A stretch of DNA of 64,000 nt from Streptomyces spirodelae (GTDB taxonomy: Bacteria > Actinomycetota > Actinomycetes > Streptomycetales > Streptomycetaceae). Made by a program: the position numbers and the translations under genes. The notes beneath the pieces were generated by a model, which was not told where the DNA came from, did no database searches, and saw only the letters and a list, made by a program, of their open reading frames with translations. Location: NCBI RefSeq assembly GCF_017676385.1, contig NZ_JAFFZN010000015.1:1-64000 (forward strand). Reading direction: 5' to 3'. Each line of letters opens with the position of its first letter. The first letter of the stretch is position 1. Below are positions 1 through 7,750 of this stretch, piece by piece.

Positions 1-579
1 GGCGGCCCCTCCACGCCGCCGCCCTACACGATCGGTGCGCACGGCTCCGCGCCGGGCGGCAACGGAGGCTCGGGCGGCAAGAAGCCCTCACCCGGCGCCA
101 TGGCCGGCTACGGCCTGGCAGCCGTGGCCGTCATCGTCGCCCTGGTCTTTGTGATCATCGGGCTCACCAGCGGCGGGGACGACCCCGACCCCAAGCCCAC
201 CGCCAAGCCCAAGCCCTCCCCGACCGCCAGCACCGGCGACGACGGGGACTCCACCACCAACGACGGCGGCTCGGACTCCGGCGGCTTCAAGGGACCCGAC
301 AAGAGCCGCACCATCGACTCCTCGAAGTGCACCGACGCCACTGAGTCCTACAGCGACAAGAGCAAGGTCATGGTCCCCGACATGACGATCAAGGACCTCA
401 CCTCCGTCAAGGCATGCCTGCGCGCCGCCGGCTGGAAGCTCGGTGAGGTGACCAAGGAGGACGAGAACGTCTGGGGCAAGAACACCGTCCTGGAGCAGAG
501 CCCTGACTCCCTGGACGACTTCGACCCGAAGAAGGACAAGATCGACCTGACGGTCTCCACCGGCCAGCCGGCCGACTGA
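1..579 (+). CDS. PASTA-domain membrane protein, C-terminal part (probably a Ser/Thr protein kinase)
   Basis: The reading frame is open from the first base of the window, so the gene is cut at its 5' end; 192 residues are visible. They show a Gly/Pro-rich linker, one hydrophobic membrane segment at about visible residues 36-55, an acidic Ser/Asp/Gly/Pro-rich spacer and a C-terminal PASTA-like module (VPDM..., with the QSPDS turn) ending at the stop. This is the usual tail of an actinobacterial membrane kinase: cytoplasmic catalytic domain, linker, membrane helix, extracytoplasmic sensor. The kinase domain itself lies outside the window, so that part is inference. Two Cys residues flank the PASTA start and could form a disulfide. 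A strong hairpin follows downstream. Confidence 0.6.
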   Translation, partial: GGPSTPPPYTIGAHGSAPGGNGGSGGKKPSPGAMAGYGLAAVAVIVALVFVIIGLTSGGDDPDPKPTAKPKPSPTASTGDDGDSTTNDGGSDSGGFKGPDKSRTIDSSKCTDATESYSDKSKVMVPDMTIKDLTSVKACLRAAGWKLGEVTKEDENVWGKNTVLEQSPDSLDDFDPKKDKIDLTVSTGQPAD

Positions 580-589
580 GACGGGCAGC

Positions 590-657
590 CCGCCGAGAGC
601 CAGTGACGCTGAGAGTCACTGAGCCGCCGAGAGCCAGTAAGGCTGAGAGTCACTGAG
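590..657. repeat. 34-bp tandem repeat, two copies
   Basis: Two adjacent 34-bp copies (590-623 and 624-657) differ at only two positions. The first copy contains a perfect inverted repeat, CAGTGAC and GTCACTG around 7 bases, so it could fold into a hairpin. It lies just after the stop of the PASTA gene. Confidence 0.75.
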
Positions 658-676
658 AGCTGTCGAGTGCCGCTGA

Positions 677-705
677 GTGCCCCCGGGTGTCCCGCCCGGG
701 GGCAC
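677..705. terminator. Hairpin terminator between convergent genes
   Basis: A perfect 11-bp stem (GTGCCCCCGGG / CCCGGGGGCAC) encloses a 7-base loop. It sits between the PASTA gene on the plus strand and paaN on the minus strand, so it can serve both. No U-tract follows, as is common in Streptomyces. Confidence 0.75.
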
Positions 706-727
706 CGTGCTGTGCGGGCCGCCCGGC

Positions 728-2434
728 TCACTCCTGTGTCATCCGGCGCACCTCCACCACTCGGAACCGGCCGGAGACGAAGTCCCCGTCGCACAGTGCG
801 CAGTTGGCCGCGGGGTTGCCGCCCGAGCCGTGGAAATCACTGAAGGCGGCCGTCTGGTTGACGTAGACACCGCCTGTCAGATTGAGCGAGAGCTGCGCGG
901 GCTCGTCGAAGCACACCTCCTCCACCTGGCGGGCCACCTGTGCCGAGGTGGTGTAGGCGGAGACCGTCATGGCGCCCTTGGCCTGCAAGGTGTTGCGCAG
1001 CAACTCCAGCGCGTCCTCCGTGGAGCCGACGGCCACGGCGAAGGCGACAGGGCCGAAGCACTCCTGCTGATACGCCGCCTCGGCCTCCGGCTTGGTGGCG
1101 TCCAGCTTGACGATGGCGGGGGTGCGCACCGTGGCCTGGGGGAACTCCGGGTTGGCCACGGCGCGGGAGGGCAGCGCCACCTCGCCCAGCGAGGGTGCCG
1201 CCTCCAGGCGCTCCCGCACCCGGTCGTTGACGAGGGCGCCCAGCAGCGCGTTGGCCCGCGCGTCGTCGCCGAGCAGTTTGCCGACGGCTCCGGCGAGGTC
1301 GGCCACCACCTCGTCGTAGGACTTGGGGCCGGACTCGGTGGTGATGCCGCCGGCCGGGATCAGCAGGTTCTGCGGCGTCGTGCACATCTGGCCGCTGTAG
1401 AGGGAAAGGGAGAAGGCGAGGTTGGCGAGCATGCCCTGGTAGTCGTCGGTGGAGTCGATGACGACCGTGTTCACGCCCGACTTCTCGGTGTAGACCCGGG
1501 CCTGCCGGGCGTTGGCCTCCAGCCACTCGCCGAACGCCGAGCCCCCGGTGTAGTCGATCACCCGGATCTCGGGACGGGTGGCCAGGTCCTTGGCGATGCC
1601 GTCGCCCTCCGCCTCGGCTGCCAGCGCCACCAGATCGGCGTCGAACCCCGCCTCCGCCAGCACCTCGCGGGCGATCCGCACCGTCAGGGCGAGCGGCAGC
1701 ACGGCCCGCGGGTGCGGCTTGACCAGCACGGCGTTGCCGGTCGCGAGCGAGGCGAAGAAGCCGGGGAAGCCGTTCCAGGTGGGGAAGGTGTTGCAGCCGA
1801 TCAGCAGCGCGACACCGCGTCCGACCGGGGTGAACTCCTTGGTGACCCGCAGCGGTTCCCGCTTGCCCTGCGGCTTCTCCCAGGCGGCACGCTCGGGGGT
1901 GCGCACCTGCTCGGCGTAGGCGTAGGCCACCGCCTCCATACCGCGGTCCTGCGCGTGCGGGCCGCCCGCCTGGAAGGCCATCATGAACGCCTGGCCGCTG
2001 GTGTGCATCACGGCCTGGGCGAACTCGTGGGTGCGGGCGCTGATCCGGGCCAGGATCTCCAGGCACACCGCCGCGCGCGCCTGCGGTCCGGCCTTCCGCC
2101 AGGCGGGCAGGCCCCCGCGCATCACCGACAGCAGCGCGTCGATCGCCCCCTCGTCCGCGCGGGGGTAGGAGATGCCCAGCTCCAGTCCGTACGGCGACAC
2201 CTCGGAGGCCACCCATTCGCCGGAGACCGGTTGGCCCGGCAGCTCGAAGCGGCTGCCGCGCAGCGCGTCGAAGGCCGCCTTGCCCTCCTCGGCCGCGCCC
2301 TCGCCGTACGCCTTGGGGTGCTCGGGATGCGGGGTCCAGAACTCCCTGCTGCGGATCGCTTCCAGCGCGCGGTCCAGGGTGGGGCGGTGCTTGTCGATGA
2401 GCTGGGCAGTGGTCGTTCCGATACCGGTGGTCAC
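728..2434 (-). CDS. paaN: Phenylacetate-degradation aldehyde dehydrogenase PaaN
   Basis: This 568-residue aldehyde-dehydrogenase-fold protein resembles the PaaN branch. The catalytic Cys is in SGQMCTTPQ (about residue 351) and a likely general-base Glu is in VYTEKSG (about 317); the N-terminus and a VGRGVALLIGCNTFPTWN stretch also fit PaaN. In phenylacetate catabolism the ring-opened semialdehyde-CoA must be oxidised; in PaaZ an ALDH domain does this while fused to a hydratase. Here the C-terminal MaoC-like hydratase domain is absent (568 residues against roughly 680), so hydration must come from another gene. Start is GTG with GAGGAG upstream. The gene is divergent from a TetR regulator with a palindromic operator between them. 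Confidence 0.85.
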   Translation of the reverse strand: MTTGIGTTTAQLIDKHRPTLDRALEAIRSREFWTPHPEHPKAYGEGAAEEGKAAFDALRGSRFELPGQPVSGEWVASEVSPYGLELGISYPRADEGAIDALLSVMRGGLPAWRKAGPQARAAVCLEILARISARTHEFAQAVMHTSGQAFMMAFQAGGPHAQDRGMEAVAYAYAEQVRTPERAAWEKPQGKREPLRVTKEFTPVGRGVALLIGCNTFPTWNGFPGFFASLATGNAVLVKPHPRAVLPLALTVRIAREVLAEAGFDADLVALAAEAEGDGIAKDLATRPEIRVIDYTGGSAFGEWLEANARQARVYTEKSGVNTVVIDSTDDYQGMLANLAFSLSLYSGQMCTTPQNLLIPAGGITTESGPKSYDEVVADLAGAVGKLLGDDARANALLGALVNDRVRERLEAAPSLGEVALPSRAVANPEFPQATVRTPAIVKLDATKPEAEAAYQQECFGPVAFAVAVGSTEDALELLRNTLQAKGAMTVSAYTTSAQVARQVEEVCFDEPAQLSLNLTGGVYVNQTAAFSDFHGSGGNPAANCALCDGDFVSGRFRVVEVRRMTQE

Positions 2435-2516
2435 GCGGGACCAACTCCTCGCTGAGCTGGGACGGAATGCGGGTGGCGACGCCTTTGCCGCGGCCGCTCA
2501 CCTGGTAGATACTGCT

Positions 2517-2534
2517 ACCGAACGATCGGTCGGT
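2517..2534. promoter_or_regulatory. Palindromic operator, probable PaaR (TetR) site 1
   Basis: ACCGAACGATCGGTCGGT is an inverted repeat in the divergent paaN-TetR promoter region. An identical 18-mer lies in front of paaA at 17868-17885. The inner 14 bases fit ACCGnnCGnnCGGT, which, as I recall, is the core of the PaaR operator described in Corynebacterium. Confidence 0.8.
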
Positions 2535-2614
2535 GCAAGGGGGCCCGGAGACCTGTGGAAAACTTCGCCCAGCGCCCGGAAGGCCCCGCGGGCCGCCCGG
2601 CTAGCATCGGCCGC

Positions 2615-3247
2615 ATGCCCACGGTCAAGCGCGACACCTACACGCCCGACTCGCTGCTCTCCGTCGCCGTGCGGGTGTTCAACGAGCGGGGCTACGACGG
2701 CACCTCGATGGAGCACCTCTCGAAGGCCGCCGGTATCTCCAAGTCGTCGATCTACCACCATGTGCGCGGCAAGGAGGAGCTGCTGCGCCGGGGGATAAGC
2801 CGTGCGCTGGACGGGCTGTTCGCGGTGCTGGAGGAGGTCCCGGCGCGTGAGGGGCGGGCCGTGGAGCGGCTGGAGCACGTCACGCGCCGCACGGTCGAGG
2901 TCCTGATGGCCGAGCTGCCCTATGTGACGCTGCTGCTGCGGGTGCGCGGCAACACCGAGACCGAGCTGTGGGCGATGTCCCGGCGGCGTGAGTTCGACCA
3001 GCGGGTGGCCGAGCTGGTCAAGCAGGCGGCGGCCGAGGGGGACCTGCGCTCCGATGTGGACGCGCGGCTGGCGACCCGGCTGCTGTTCGGCATGATCAAC
3101 TCGATCGCCGAGTGGTACCGCCCGGACCGCGTCGCGCACAACGGCGCCGCCGGTGGCGACTCCTCCGCATCCGGTGGCTCGAACACCAGCGCGGAGGTCG
3201 CCGAGGCCGTCGTCCGCACCGCCTTCGCGGGCCTGCGCACGAGCTGA
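2615..3247 (+). CDS. paaR: TetR-family regulator, probable phenylacetate repressor PaaR
   Basis: A 210-residue TetR/AcrR protein. The N-terminal helix-turn-helix spans about residues 10-55 (FNERGYDGTSMEHLSKAAGI, then SKSSIYHHVRGKEEL), followed by an all-helical ligand/dimer domain. The ATG at 2615 is chosen because it sits directly before the conserved N-terminus; an upstream in-frame GTG would add a low-complexity stretch. It is divergent from paaN with a palindrome in between, and the same palindrome precedes paaABCDE. The family is usually relieved by phenylacetyl-CoA. The paaR name rests on context, not on a sequence comparison. Confidence 0.75.
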   Translation: MPTVKRDTYTPDSLLSVAVRVFNERGYDGTSMEHLSKAAGISKSSIYHHVRGKEELLRRGISRALDGLFAVLEEVPAREGRAVERLEHVTRRTVEVLMAELPYVTLLLRVRGNTETELWAMSRRREFDQRVAELVKQAAAEGDLRSDVDARLATRLLFGMINSIAEWYRPDRVAHNGAAGGDSSASGGSNTSAEVAEAVVRTAFAGLRTS

Positions 3248-3263
3248 CCGTCCCTGAGGCCAA

Positions 3264-3372
3264 GGCTCCAGATCCGGCACCGCCCCGGGCTCCAGATCCG
3301 GCAAGCCTCCGGGCCCCAAGTCCGTCAGGCCCCCGGCTCCAGGTCCGTCAGGGCCCCGGCTCCAGGTCGGTC
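3264..3372. repeat. 23-24 bp tandem repeat, about 4.6 copies
   Basis: Units begin at 3264, 3288, 3312, 3335 and 3358, each close to GGCTCCAGGTCCGTCAGG plus a C-rich tail. The array fills the gap between the convergent TetR and Lrp genes and runs into the 3' end of the Lrp gene, where it encodes the final DLEPGP residues. Confidence 0.75.
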
Positions 3373-3845
3373 TCCTCGAACACCAGCAGGGTGCGGGTGC
3401 TCAGCACCTCCGGCATCGACTGGATACGCGTCAGGACGAGGTCGCGCAGCGCCCTGTTGTCCGGCGTGTGCACCAGCAGCAGTACGTCGAAGTCTCCGCT
3501 GACCAGCGCCATGTGGGCGGCGCCCGGCAGCTCTTGGAGCTTCTCGCGGACGCTGCGCCACGAATCCTGGACGATCTTGAGGGTGATGTAGGCGGAGGCG
3601 CCGTGGCCCGCGCGCTCCTGGTCGATACGGGCGCTGAAGCCCCGGATCACCCCGTCGTCGATGAGCCGGTTGATGCGGGCGTAGGCGTTGGCACGGGAGA
3701 CGTGCACACGCTCGGCCACCGAACGGATGGAAGCCCGCCCGTCAGCGCGCAGCAGACGCAGGATGTCGCGGTCTATCGCGTCCAGCGGCCGGGCGGGAAA
3801 CCGGTGCCCGGCGTGCGGTCCCGCCTCCTCGGGGCCGTTGGCCAT
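3348..3845 (-). CDS. bkdR: Lrp/AsnC-family regulator, probable BkdR
   Basis: This 165-residue protein has the Lrp layout. A winged helix comes first (LDAIDRDILRLLRADGRASI, then VAERVHVSRANAYARINRL), followed by an RAM ligand domain that includes VSGDFDVLLLVH. The ATG at 3845 is preferred because GGGGTG lies just upstream; a more distal start would add about 27 unconserved residues. It is divergent from the bkd operon, the arrangement of Lrp-type BkdR activators that respond to branched-chain amino acids. Its C-terminal tail is encoded by a tandem repeat. Confidence 0.8.
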   Translation of the reverse strand: MANGPEEAGPHAGHRFPARPLDAIDRDILRLLRADGRASIRSVAERVHVSRANAYARINRLIDDGVIRGFSARIDQERAGHGASAYITLKIVQDSWRSVREKLQELPGAAHMALVSGDFDVLLLVHTPDNRALRDLVLTRIQSMPEVLSTRTLLVFEETDLEPGP

Positions 3846-3918
3846 CTGTTCACCCCGCACGGTCCCTCGCCTCCCCTGAATGGACACTCTGCGGTCATCG
3901 AACGGTTTTGCGGGCCAG

Positions 3919-3927
3919 TTGTCCACA
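3919..3927 (+). promoter_or_regulatory. DnaA-box match in the bkdR-bkdA gap
   Basis: TTGTCCACA is an exact match to the preferred Streptomyces DnaA box. It stands alone in the divergent promoter region about 60 kb from the origin, so its function is uncertain. Confidence 0.4.
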
Positions 3928-3961
3928 GGCCGGGGCCACCCGTAGCCAAAATGTGCCGGCG

Positions 3962-3975
3962 ACCGAACAATCGGT
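3962..3975. promoter_or_regulatory. PaaR-like palindrome upstream of bkdA
   Basis: ACCGAACAATCGGT differs by one base from the core of the two paa operators (ACCGAACGATCGGT). It lies about 135 bp before the bkdA start. It may let the same repressor sense or affect branched-chain acid breakdown. Confidence 0.5.
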
Positions 3976-4109
3976 AGGGGTGGCCCACTCGGTCACCGGC
4001 CCGGCCTGCCGGTGGTACGGCCATCGGCAGGCCGGCGCGCCAGCACGCCGATGTGTCAGGCGTACCCCGCCTGCCCGCGCCGCAGCCCGCCCACGAGGAG
4101 GTGCTCGTC

Positions 4110-5309
4110 ATGACGGTCCTAGAGCAGCCAGGAGCCTACGCCCCCGCGCCTCCCCCCTCGTGGCGCCCCCGCACGGACGCCGCACCGCTCCTCCCCGACG
4201 CCGAGCCCTACCGCGTCCTGGGGACCCGTGGGACCCGTACGGCCCAGGACGGGGCACCGGGTCCGGACGCTGGGCTGCTGCGCCGGCTGTACGCGGCCGT
4301 GGTGCACGGCAGGCGGTTCAACGAGCAGGCCACAGCGCTGACCCGCCAGGGCCGGCTGGCGGTCTACCCGTCGTCGCGGGGCCAGGAGGCATGCCAGGTC
4401 GCCGCCGCGCTCGCACTGGGTGAGCGCGACTGGCTCTTCCCCAGCTACCGCGACACGCTCGCGGCCGTGGCGCGCGGCCTGGACCCGGTGGAGGTGCTGT
4501 CCTTGCTGCGCGGCGACTGGCACCACGGCTACGACTCACCCGGCACCCGGGTCGCGCCGCTGTGCACCCCGCTGGCCACCCAGCTGCCCCACGCGGTCGG
4601 GCTGGCACACGCCGCGCGGCTGAAGGGCGACGAGGTGGCCGCGCTTGCGCTGGTCGGCGACGGCGGCACCAGCGAGGGCGACTTCCACGAGGCGCTGAAT
4701 TTCGCCGCCGTATGGCAGACACCGGCCGTCTTCCTGGTGCAGAACAACGGCTTCGCGATCTCCGTACCGCTGGCCAAGCAGACCGCGGCGCCCTCCCTGG
4801 CGCACAAGGCGGTCGGCTACGGCATCCCCGGACGGCTGGTGGACGGCAACGACGCGGTGGCCGTGCACGAGGTGCTGTGCGAGGCGCTGGACCGGGCCCG
4901 CGCCGGCGGCGGCCCCACCCTGGTGGAAGCGGTCACCTACCGGCTCGAGGCCCATACGAACGCCGACGACGCGACCCGCTACCGCACCGACCAGGAGGTC
5001 GAGGTCTGGCGGGAGCACGATCCGGTCACCCTGCTGGAGCGCGAGCTGCGCGACCGCGGGCTGCTCGACGAGGCGACCGTGCGGGAGGCCGAGGAGGCGG
5101 CCGAGCGGCAGGCCGCCGAGCTGCGCGAGCGGATGCACCAGGACCCGCCGCTGGACCCGGCGGAGCTGTTCGCGCACGTCTACGCGCAGCCGACGCGCCA
5201 GCTGCGCGACCAGGCGGACCAGCTGCGGGCCGAGCTGGAGGCGGAGCAGCGCTCGGCCGCCGCCGCACAGTCCGCCGGCAGCACGACTGCGGGGGAGGAG
5301 ACCCGATGA
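4110..5309 (+). CDS. bkdA: Branched-chain 2-oxoacid dehydrogenase E1 alpha
   Basis: A 399-residue E1 alpha subunit. It has the thiamine diphosphate motif GDGGTSEGDFHEALNFAAVW...NN and downstream RLEAHTNADD. With E1 beta it decarboxylates 2-oxo acids from Val, Leu and Ile and passes the acyl group to lipoyl-E2; the branched acyl-CoAs prime branched fatty acids and feed polyketides. The ATG at 4110 follows GAGGAGG by about 8 bases. It is first in a three-gene operon and its stop overlaps bkdB (ATGA). No E3 (dihydrolipoamide dehydrogenase) gene is in the window, so E3 must be shared. Confidence 0.92.
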   Translation: MTVLEQPGAYAPAPPPSWRPRTDAAPLLPDAEPYRVLGTRGTRTAQDGAPGPDAGLLRRLYAAVVHGRRFNEQATALTRQGRLAVYPSSRGQEACQVAAALALGERDWLFPSYRDTLAAVARGLDPVEVLSLLRGDWHHGYDSPGTRVAPLCTPLATQLPHAVGLAHAARLKGDEVAALALVGDGGTSEGDFHEALNFAAVWQTPAVFLVQNNGFAISVPLAKQTAAPSLAHKAVGYGIPGRLVDGNDAVAVHEVLCEALDRARAGGGPTLVEAVTYRLEAHTNADDATRYRTDQEVEVWREHDPVTLLERELRDRGLLDEATVREAEEAAERQAAELRERMHQDPPLDPAELFAHVYAQPTRQLRDQADQLRAELEAEQRSAAAAQSAGSTTAGEETR

Positions 5310-6400
5310 GCACAGCGGTGCGACAGCCCGCGGCGGCAGCGGCGGACCGCAAGCCCGCCACCATGGGCCAGGCCCTGCGCCACGCCCTGCGGGACGCCAT
5401 GGCCGACGACCCCGATGTGCACGTCTTCGGTGAGGACGTGGGCTCCCTGGGCGGCGTCTTCCGGGTGACGGACGGGCTCACCGCCGAGTTCGGCCCCGAC
5501 AGGTGCACCGACACACCCCTGGCGGAGGCGGGCATCCTCGGCACAGCGGCCGGCATGGCGATGTACGGGCTGCGGCCGGTCGTGGAGATGCAGTTCGACG
5601 CGTTCGCCTACCCCGGGTTCGAGCAACTGGTCTCGCACATCTCCCGGATGCGCAACCGCACCCGCGGAAAGCTGCCCATGCCGCTGACGGTGCGCATCCC
5701 CTACGGCGGCGGCATCGGCGGCGTGGAGCACCACAGCGACTCCTCGGAGGCGTACTACATGGCCACTCCGGGGCTGCACGTCGTCACCCCGGCCACGGTC
5801 GCCGACGCCTACGGGCTGCTGCGCGCCTCCATCGCATCCGACGACCCCGTGGTCTTCCTCGAACCCAAGCGGCTCTACTGGTCGAAGGCCGACTGGGACC
5901 CACAGGAACCGGAGGCGGTGCCGGGTATCGGCCGGGCCGTCGTACGGCGGCGGGGCAGCTCCGCGACGCTGATCACCTACGGCCCGTCCGTGCCGGTCTG
6001 CCTGGAGGCCGCCGAGGCCGCGCGCGAGGAGCACGGAGACGGAGCCGAGGGCTGGGACCTGGAAGTGATCGATCTGCGCTCCCTGGTGCCGTTCGACGAG
6101 GAGACGGTCGCCGCCTCCGTACGGCGCACCGGCCGGGCCGTGGTGGTGCACGAGTCGCCCGGTTTCGCGGGGCCCGGCGGGGAGATCGCGGCCCGGATCA
6201 CCGAGCGCTGCTTCCACTATCTGGAGGCGCCCGTGCTGCGCGTCGCCGGGTTCGACATCCCCTACCCGCCGCCGATGCTGGAGCGGCACCACCTGCCGGG
6301 TGTCGACCGGATTCTGGACGCCGTCGCACGGCTCCAGTGGGAGAGCGGCTTCACCGAGAGCGGCGGCTTCGGTCAAGGCCGGGGCGGAGGTGCCGTCTGA
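5306..6400 (+). CDS. bkdB: Branched-chain 2-oxoacid dehydrogenase E1 beta
   Basis: A 364-residue E1 beta subunit of the transketolase fold. It begins with a short Ala-rich leader, then MGQALRHALRDAMADDPDVHVFGEDVG, typical of E1 beta, and includes PYGGGIGGVEHHSDS and the C-terminal transketolase domain with LRSLVPFDEETV and DIPYPPPMLERHHLP. The ATG overlaps the bkdA stop by four bases, implying translational coupling and matched stoichiometry. A longer open frame upstream in this register is a shadow of bkdA. Confidence 0.92.
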   Translation: MSTAVRQPAAAAADRKPATMGQALRHALRDAMADDPDVHVFGEDVGSLGGVFRVTDGLTAEFGPDRCTDTPLAEAGILGTAAGMAMYGLRPVVEMQFDAFAYPGFEQLVSHISRMRNRTRGKLPMPLTVRIPYGGGIGGVEHHSDSSEAYYMATPGLHVVTPATVADAYGLLRASIASDDPVVFLEPKRLYWSKADWDPQEPEAVPGIGRAVVRRRGSSATLITYGPSVPVCLEAAEAAREEHGDGAEGWDLEVIDLRSLVPFDEETVAASVRRTGRAVVVHESPGFAGPGGEIAARITERCFHYLEAPVLRVAGFDIPYPPPMLERHHLPGVDRILDAVARLQWESGFTESGGFGQGRGGGAV

Positions 6401-7731
6401 TGGGCGAGGTACGCGAGTTCACGCTGCCGGACCTGGGGGAGGGGCTGACAGAGGCGACGATCGTACGGTGGCTGGTCGCCGTCGGCGAGACGGTGCGGGT
6501 GGACGAGCCCGTCGTCGAGGTGGAGACGGCCAAGGCGCTGGTCGAGGTCCCCTGCCCGTACGCCGGAGTGGTCACCTCGCACGCCGCCGGGGAGGGCGCC
6601 GAGGTCGCCGTGGGCGCGCCGCTGGTCACCGTCGCGGTGAGCCCCGGCGGCGAGGCGGCTGCCGCTCCTGAGCCGGAACATGTGGGCGGCTCGGGCAATG
6701 TGCTGGTCGGCTATGGGACAGCGGAGCCCACCGGGCGACGGTCCCGTGCCGCCCTGCGCCCGCCCGGCTTCGCCGCGCCCGGAGCGGGGACGGGGGCAGG
6801 GGAGGAGCTCCGGTCCGGCGCCGACCGGGGCGCCCCCGTCCCGGTGATCTCTCCGCTGGTGCGCCGCCTGGCCCGCGAGCACGGTCTGGATCTGCGCACG
6901 ATGACGGGCAGCGGCCCGGACGGTCTCATCCTGCGGGCCGATGTGGAGCGTGCCGTAAGCACCGCACAGGAGAGCAGCACCCGGCACAGTGCCGCTCAGC
7001 ACAGTCGCGCGCCGGAGAAGGCGTCGCGGGAGCGCCGTATCCCGCTGCGCGGCATGCGCGGAACGGCTGCCGAACGGCTCGCGCGCAGTCGCGCCGAGAT
7101 CCCGGACGCCAGCTGCTGGGTGGACGCGGACGCCACCGAACTCCTCGCCGCGCGCAAGGAGATGAACACCGCCACCGCACAGGGCAGCTCCCCCGCGCCC
7201 ATATCGCTGCTCGCGCTGCTGGGGCGGGTGTGCACGGCTGCACTCGCACGGTTCCCCGAGCTCAATTCCACGGTGGACACCGAGGCACGCGAGATCGTCG
7301 TACTGCCCGAGGTGCATCTGGGGTTCGCCGCACAGACCGACAGAGGGCTCGTCGTACCGGTCGTACGGGACGCGCACACGCTGAGCGCCGAAGAGCTCAC
7401 CGCCGAGACGGCCCGGCTCACCGAGGCCGCCCGCGCGGGCACGCTCACCCCGGCCGAGCTGACGGGCGGCACGTTCACGCTGAACAACTACGGCGTCTTC
7501 GGTGTGGACGGCTCCACCCCGATCATCAACCATCCGGAGGCCGCGATGCTGGGCGTCGGCCGTATCGCCCGCAAGCCGTGGGTGGTCGACGACGAGCTGG
7601 CCGTCCGCAGCGTGGTACAGCTGTCGCTCACCTTCGACCACCGGGTGTGCGACGGCGGCACGGCAGGCGGCTTCCTGCGCCATGTGGCGGACTGCGTCGA
7701 GCATCCGGCGAGACTGCTGCGCACGCTCTGA
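6400..7731 (+). CDS. bkdC: Branched-chain 2-oxoacid dehydrogenase E2 (dihydrolipoyl acyltransferase)
   Basis: A 443-residue E2. The N-terminal lipoyl domain carries ETAKA with the lipoylated Lys at residue 45. A Pro/Ala/Gly linker and a peripheral-subunit-binding domain (ISPLVRRLAREHGLDLRTMTGSG) follow, then the acyltransferase domain ending in the catalytic DHRVCDGG (His near residue 413). It carries the acyl group from E1 to CoA and forms the core of the complex. The start codon shares a base with the bkdB stop (TGATG). There is one lipoyl domain, as in other Bkd E2 proteins. Confidence 0.92.
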   Translation: MGEVREFTLPDLGEGLTEATIVRWLVAVGETVRVDEPVVEVETAKALVEVPCPYAGVVTSHAAGEGAEVAVGAPLVTVAVSPGGEAAAAPEPEHVGGSGNVLVGYGTAEPTGRRSRAALRPPGFAAPGAGTGAGEELRSGADRGAPVPVISPLVRRLAREHGLDLRTMTGSGPDGLILRADVERAVSTAQESSTRHSAAQHSRAPEKASRERRIPLRGMRGTAAERLARSRAEIPDASCWVDADATELLAARKEMNTATAQGSSPAPISLLALLGRVCTAALARFPELNSTVDTEAREIVVLPEVHLGFAAQTDRGLVVPVVRDAHTLSAEELTAETARLTEAARAGTLTPAELTGGTFTLNNYGVFGVDGSTPIINHPEAAMLGVGRIARKPWVVDDELAVRSVVQLSLTFDHRVCDGGTAGGFLRHVADCVEHPARLLRTL

Positions 7732-7750
7732 CTTCCGTACGCTCTGAGGC

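Noticed and set aside
728..2434. Calling this gene paaZ
   Set aside because: PaaZ carries a C-terminal MaoC-like hydratase domain. This protein ends after the ALDH domain, so PaaN is used.
677..2455. A 592-residue plus-strand open frame over paaN
   Set aside because: It is the mirror of paaN. The protein is Gly/Arg/Ala/His-rich with no domain, while the minus-strand frame has full ALDH motifs.
2498..3319. A minus-strand frame over the TetR gene with LEPG repeats
   Set aside because: The repeats come from the 23-24-bp DNA array and the rest is antisense to the TetR gene with low-complexity composition.
4562..6400. An extended version of the bkdB frame beginning inside bkdA
   Set aside because: The upstream half reads bkdA in the wrong frame. 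The E1 beta start at 5306 overlaps the bkdA stop as expected.
5503..7731. An extended bkdC frame from inside bkdB
   Set aside because: The conserved E2 lipoyl domain begins at 6400. Everything earlier is antiparallel-like Arg/Gly sequence from another frame.
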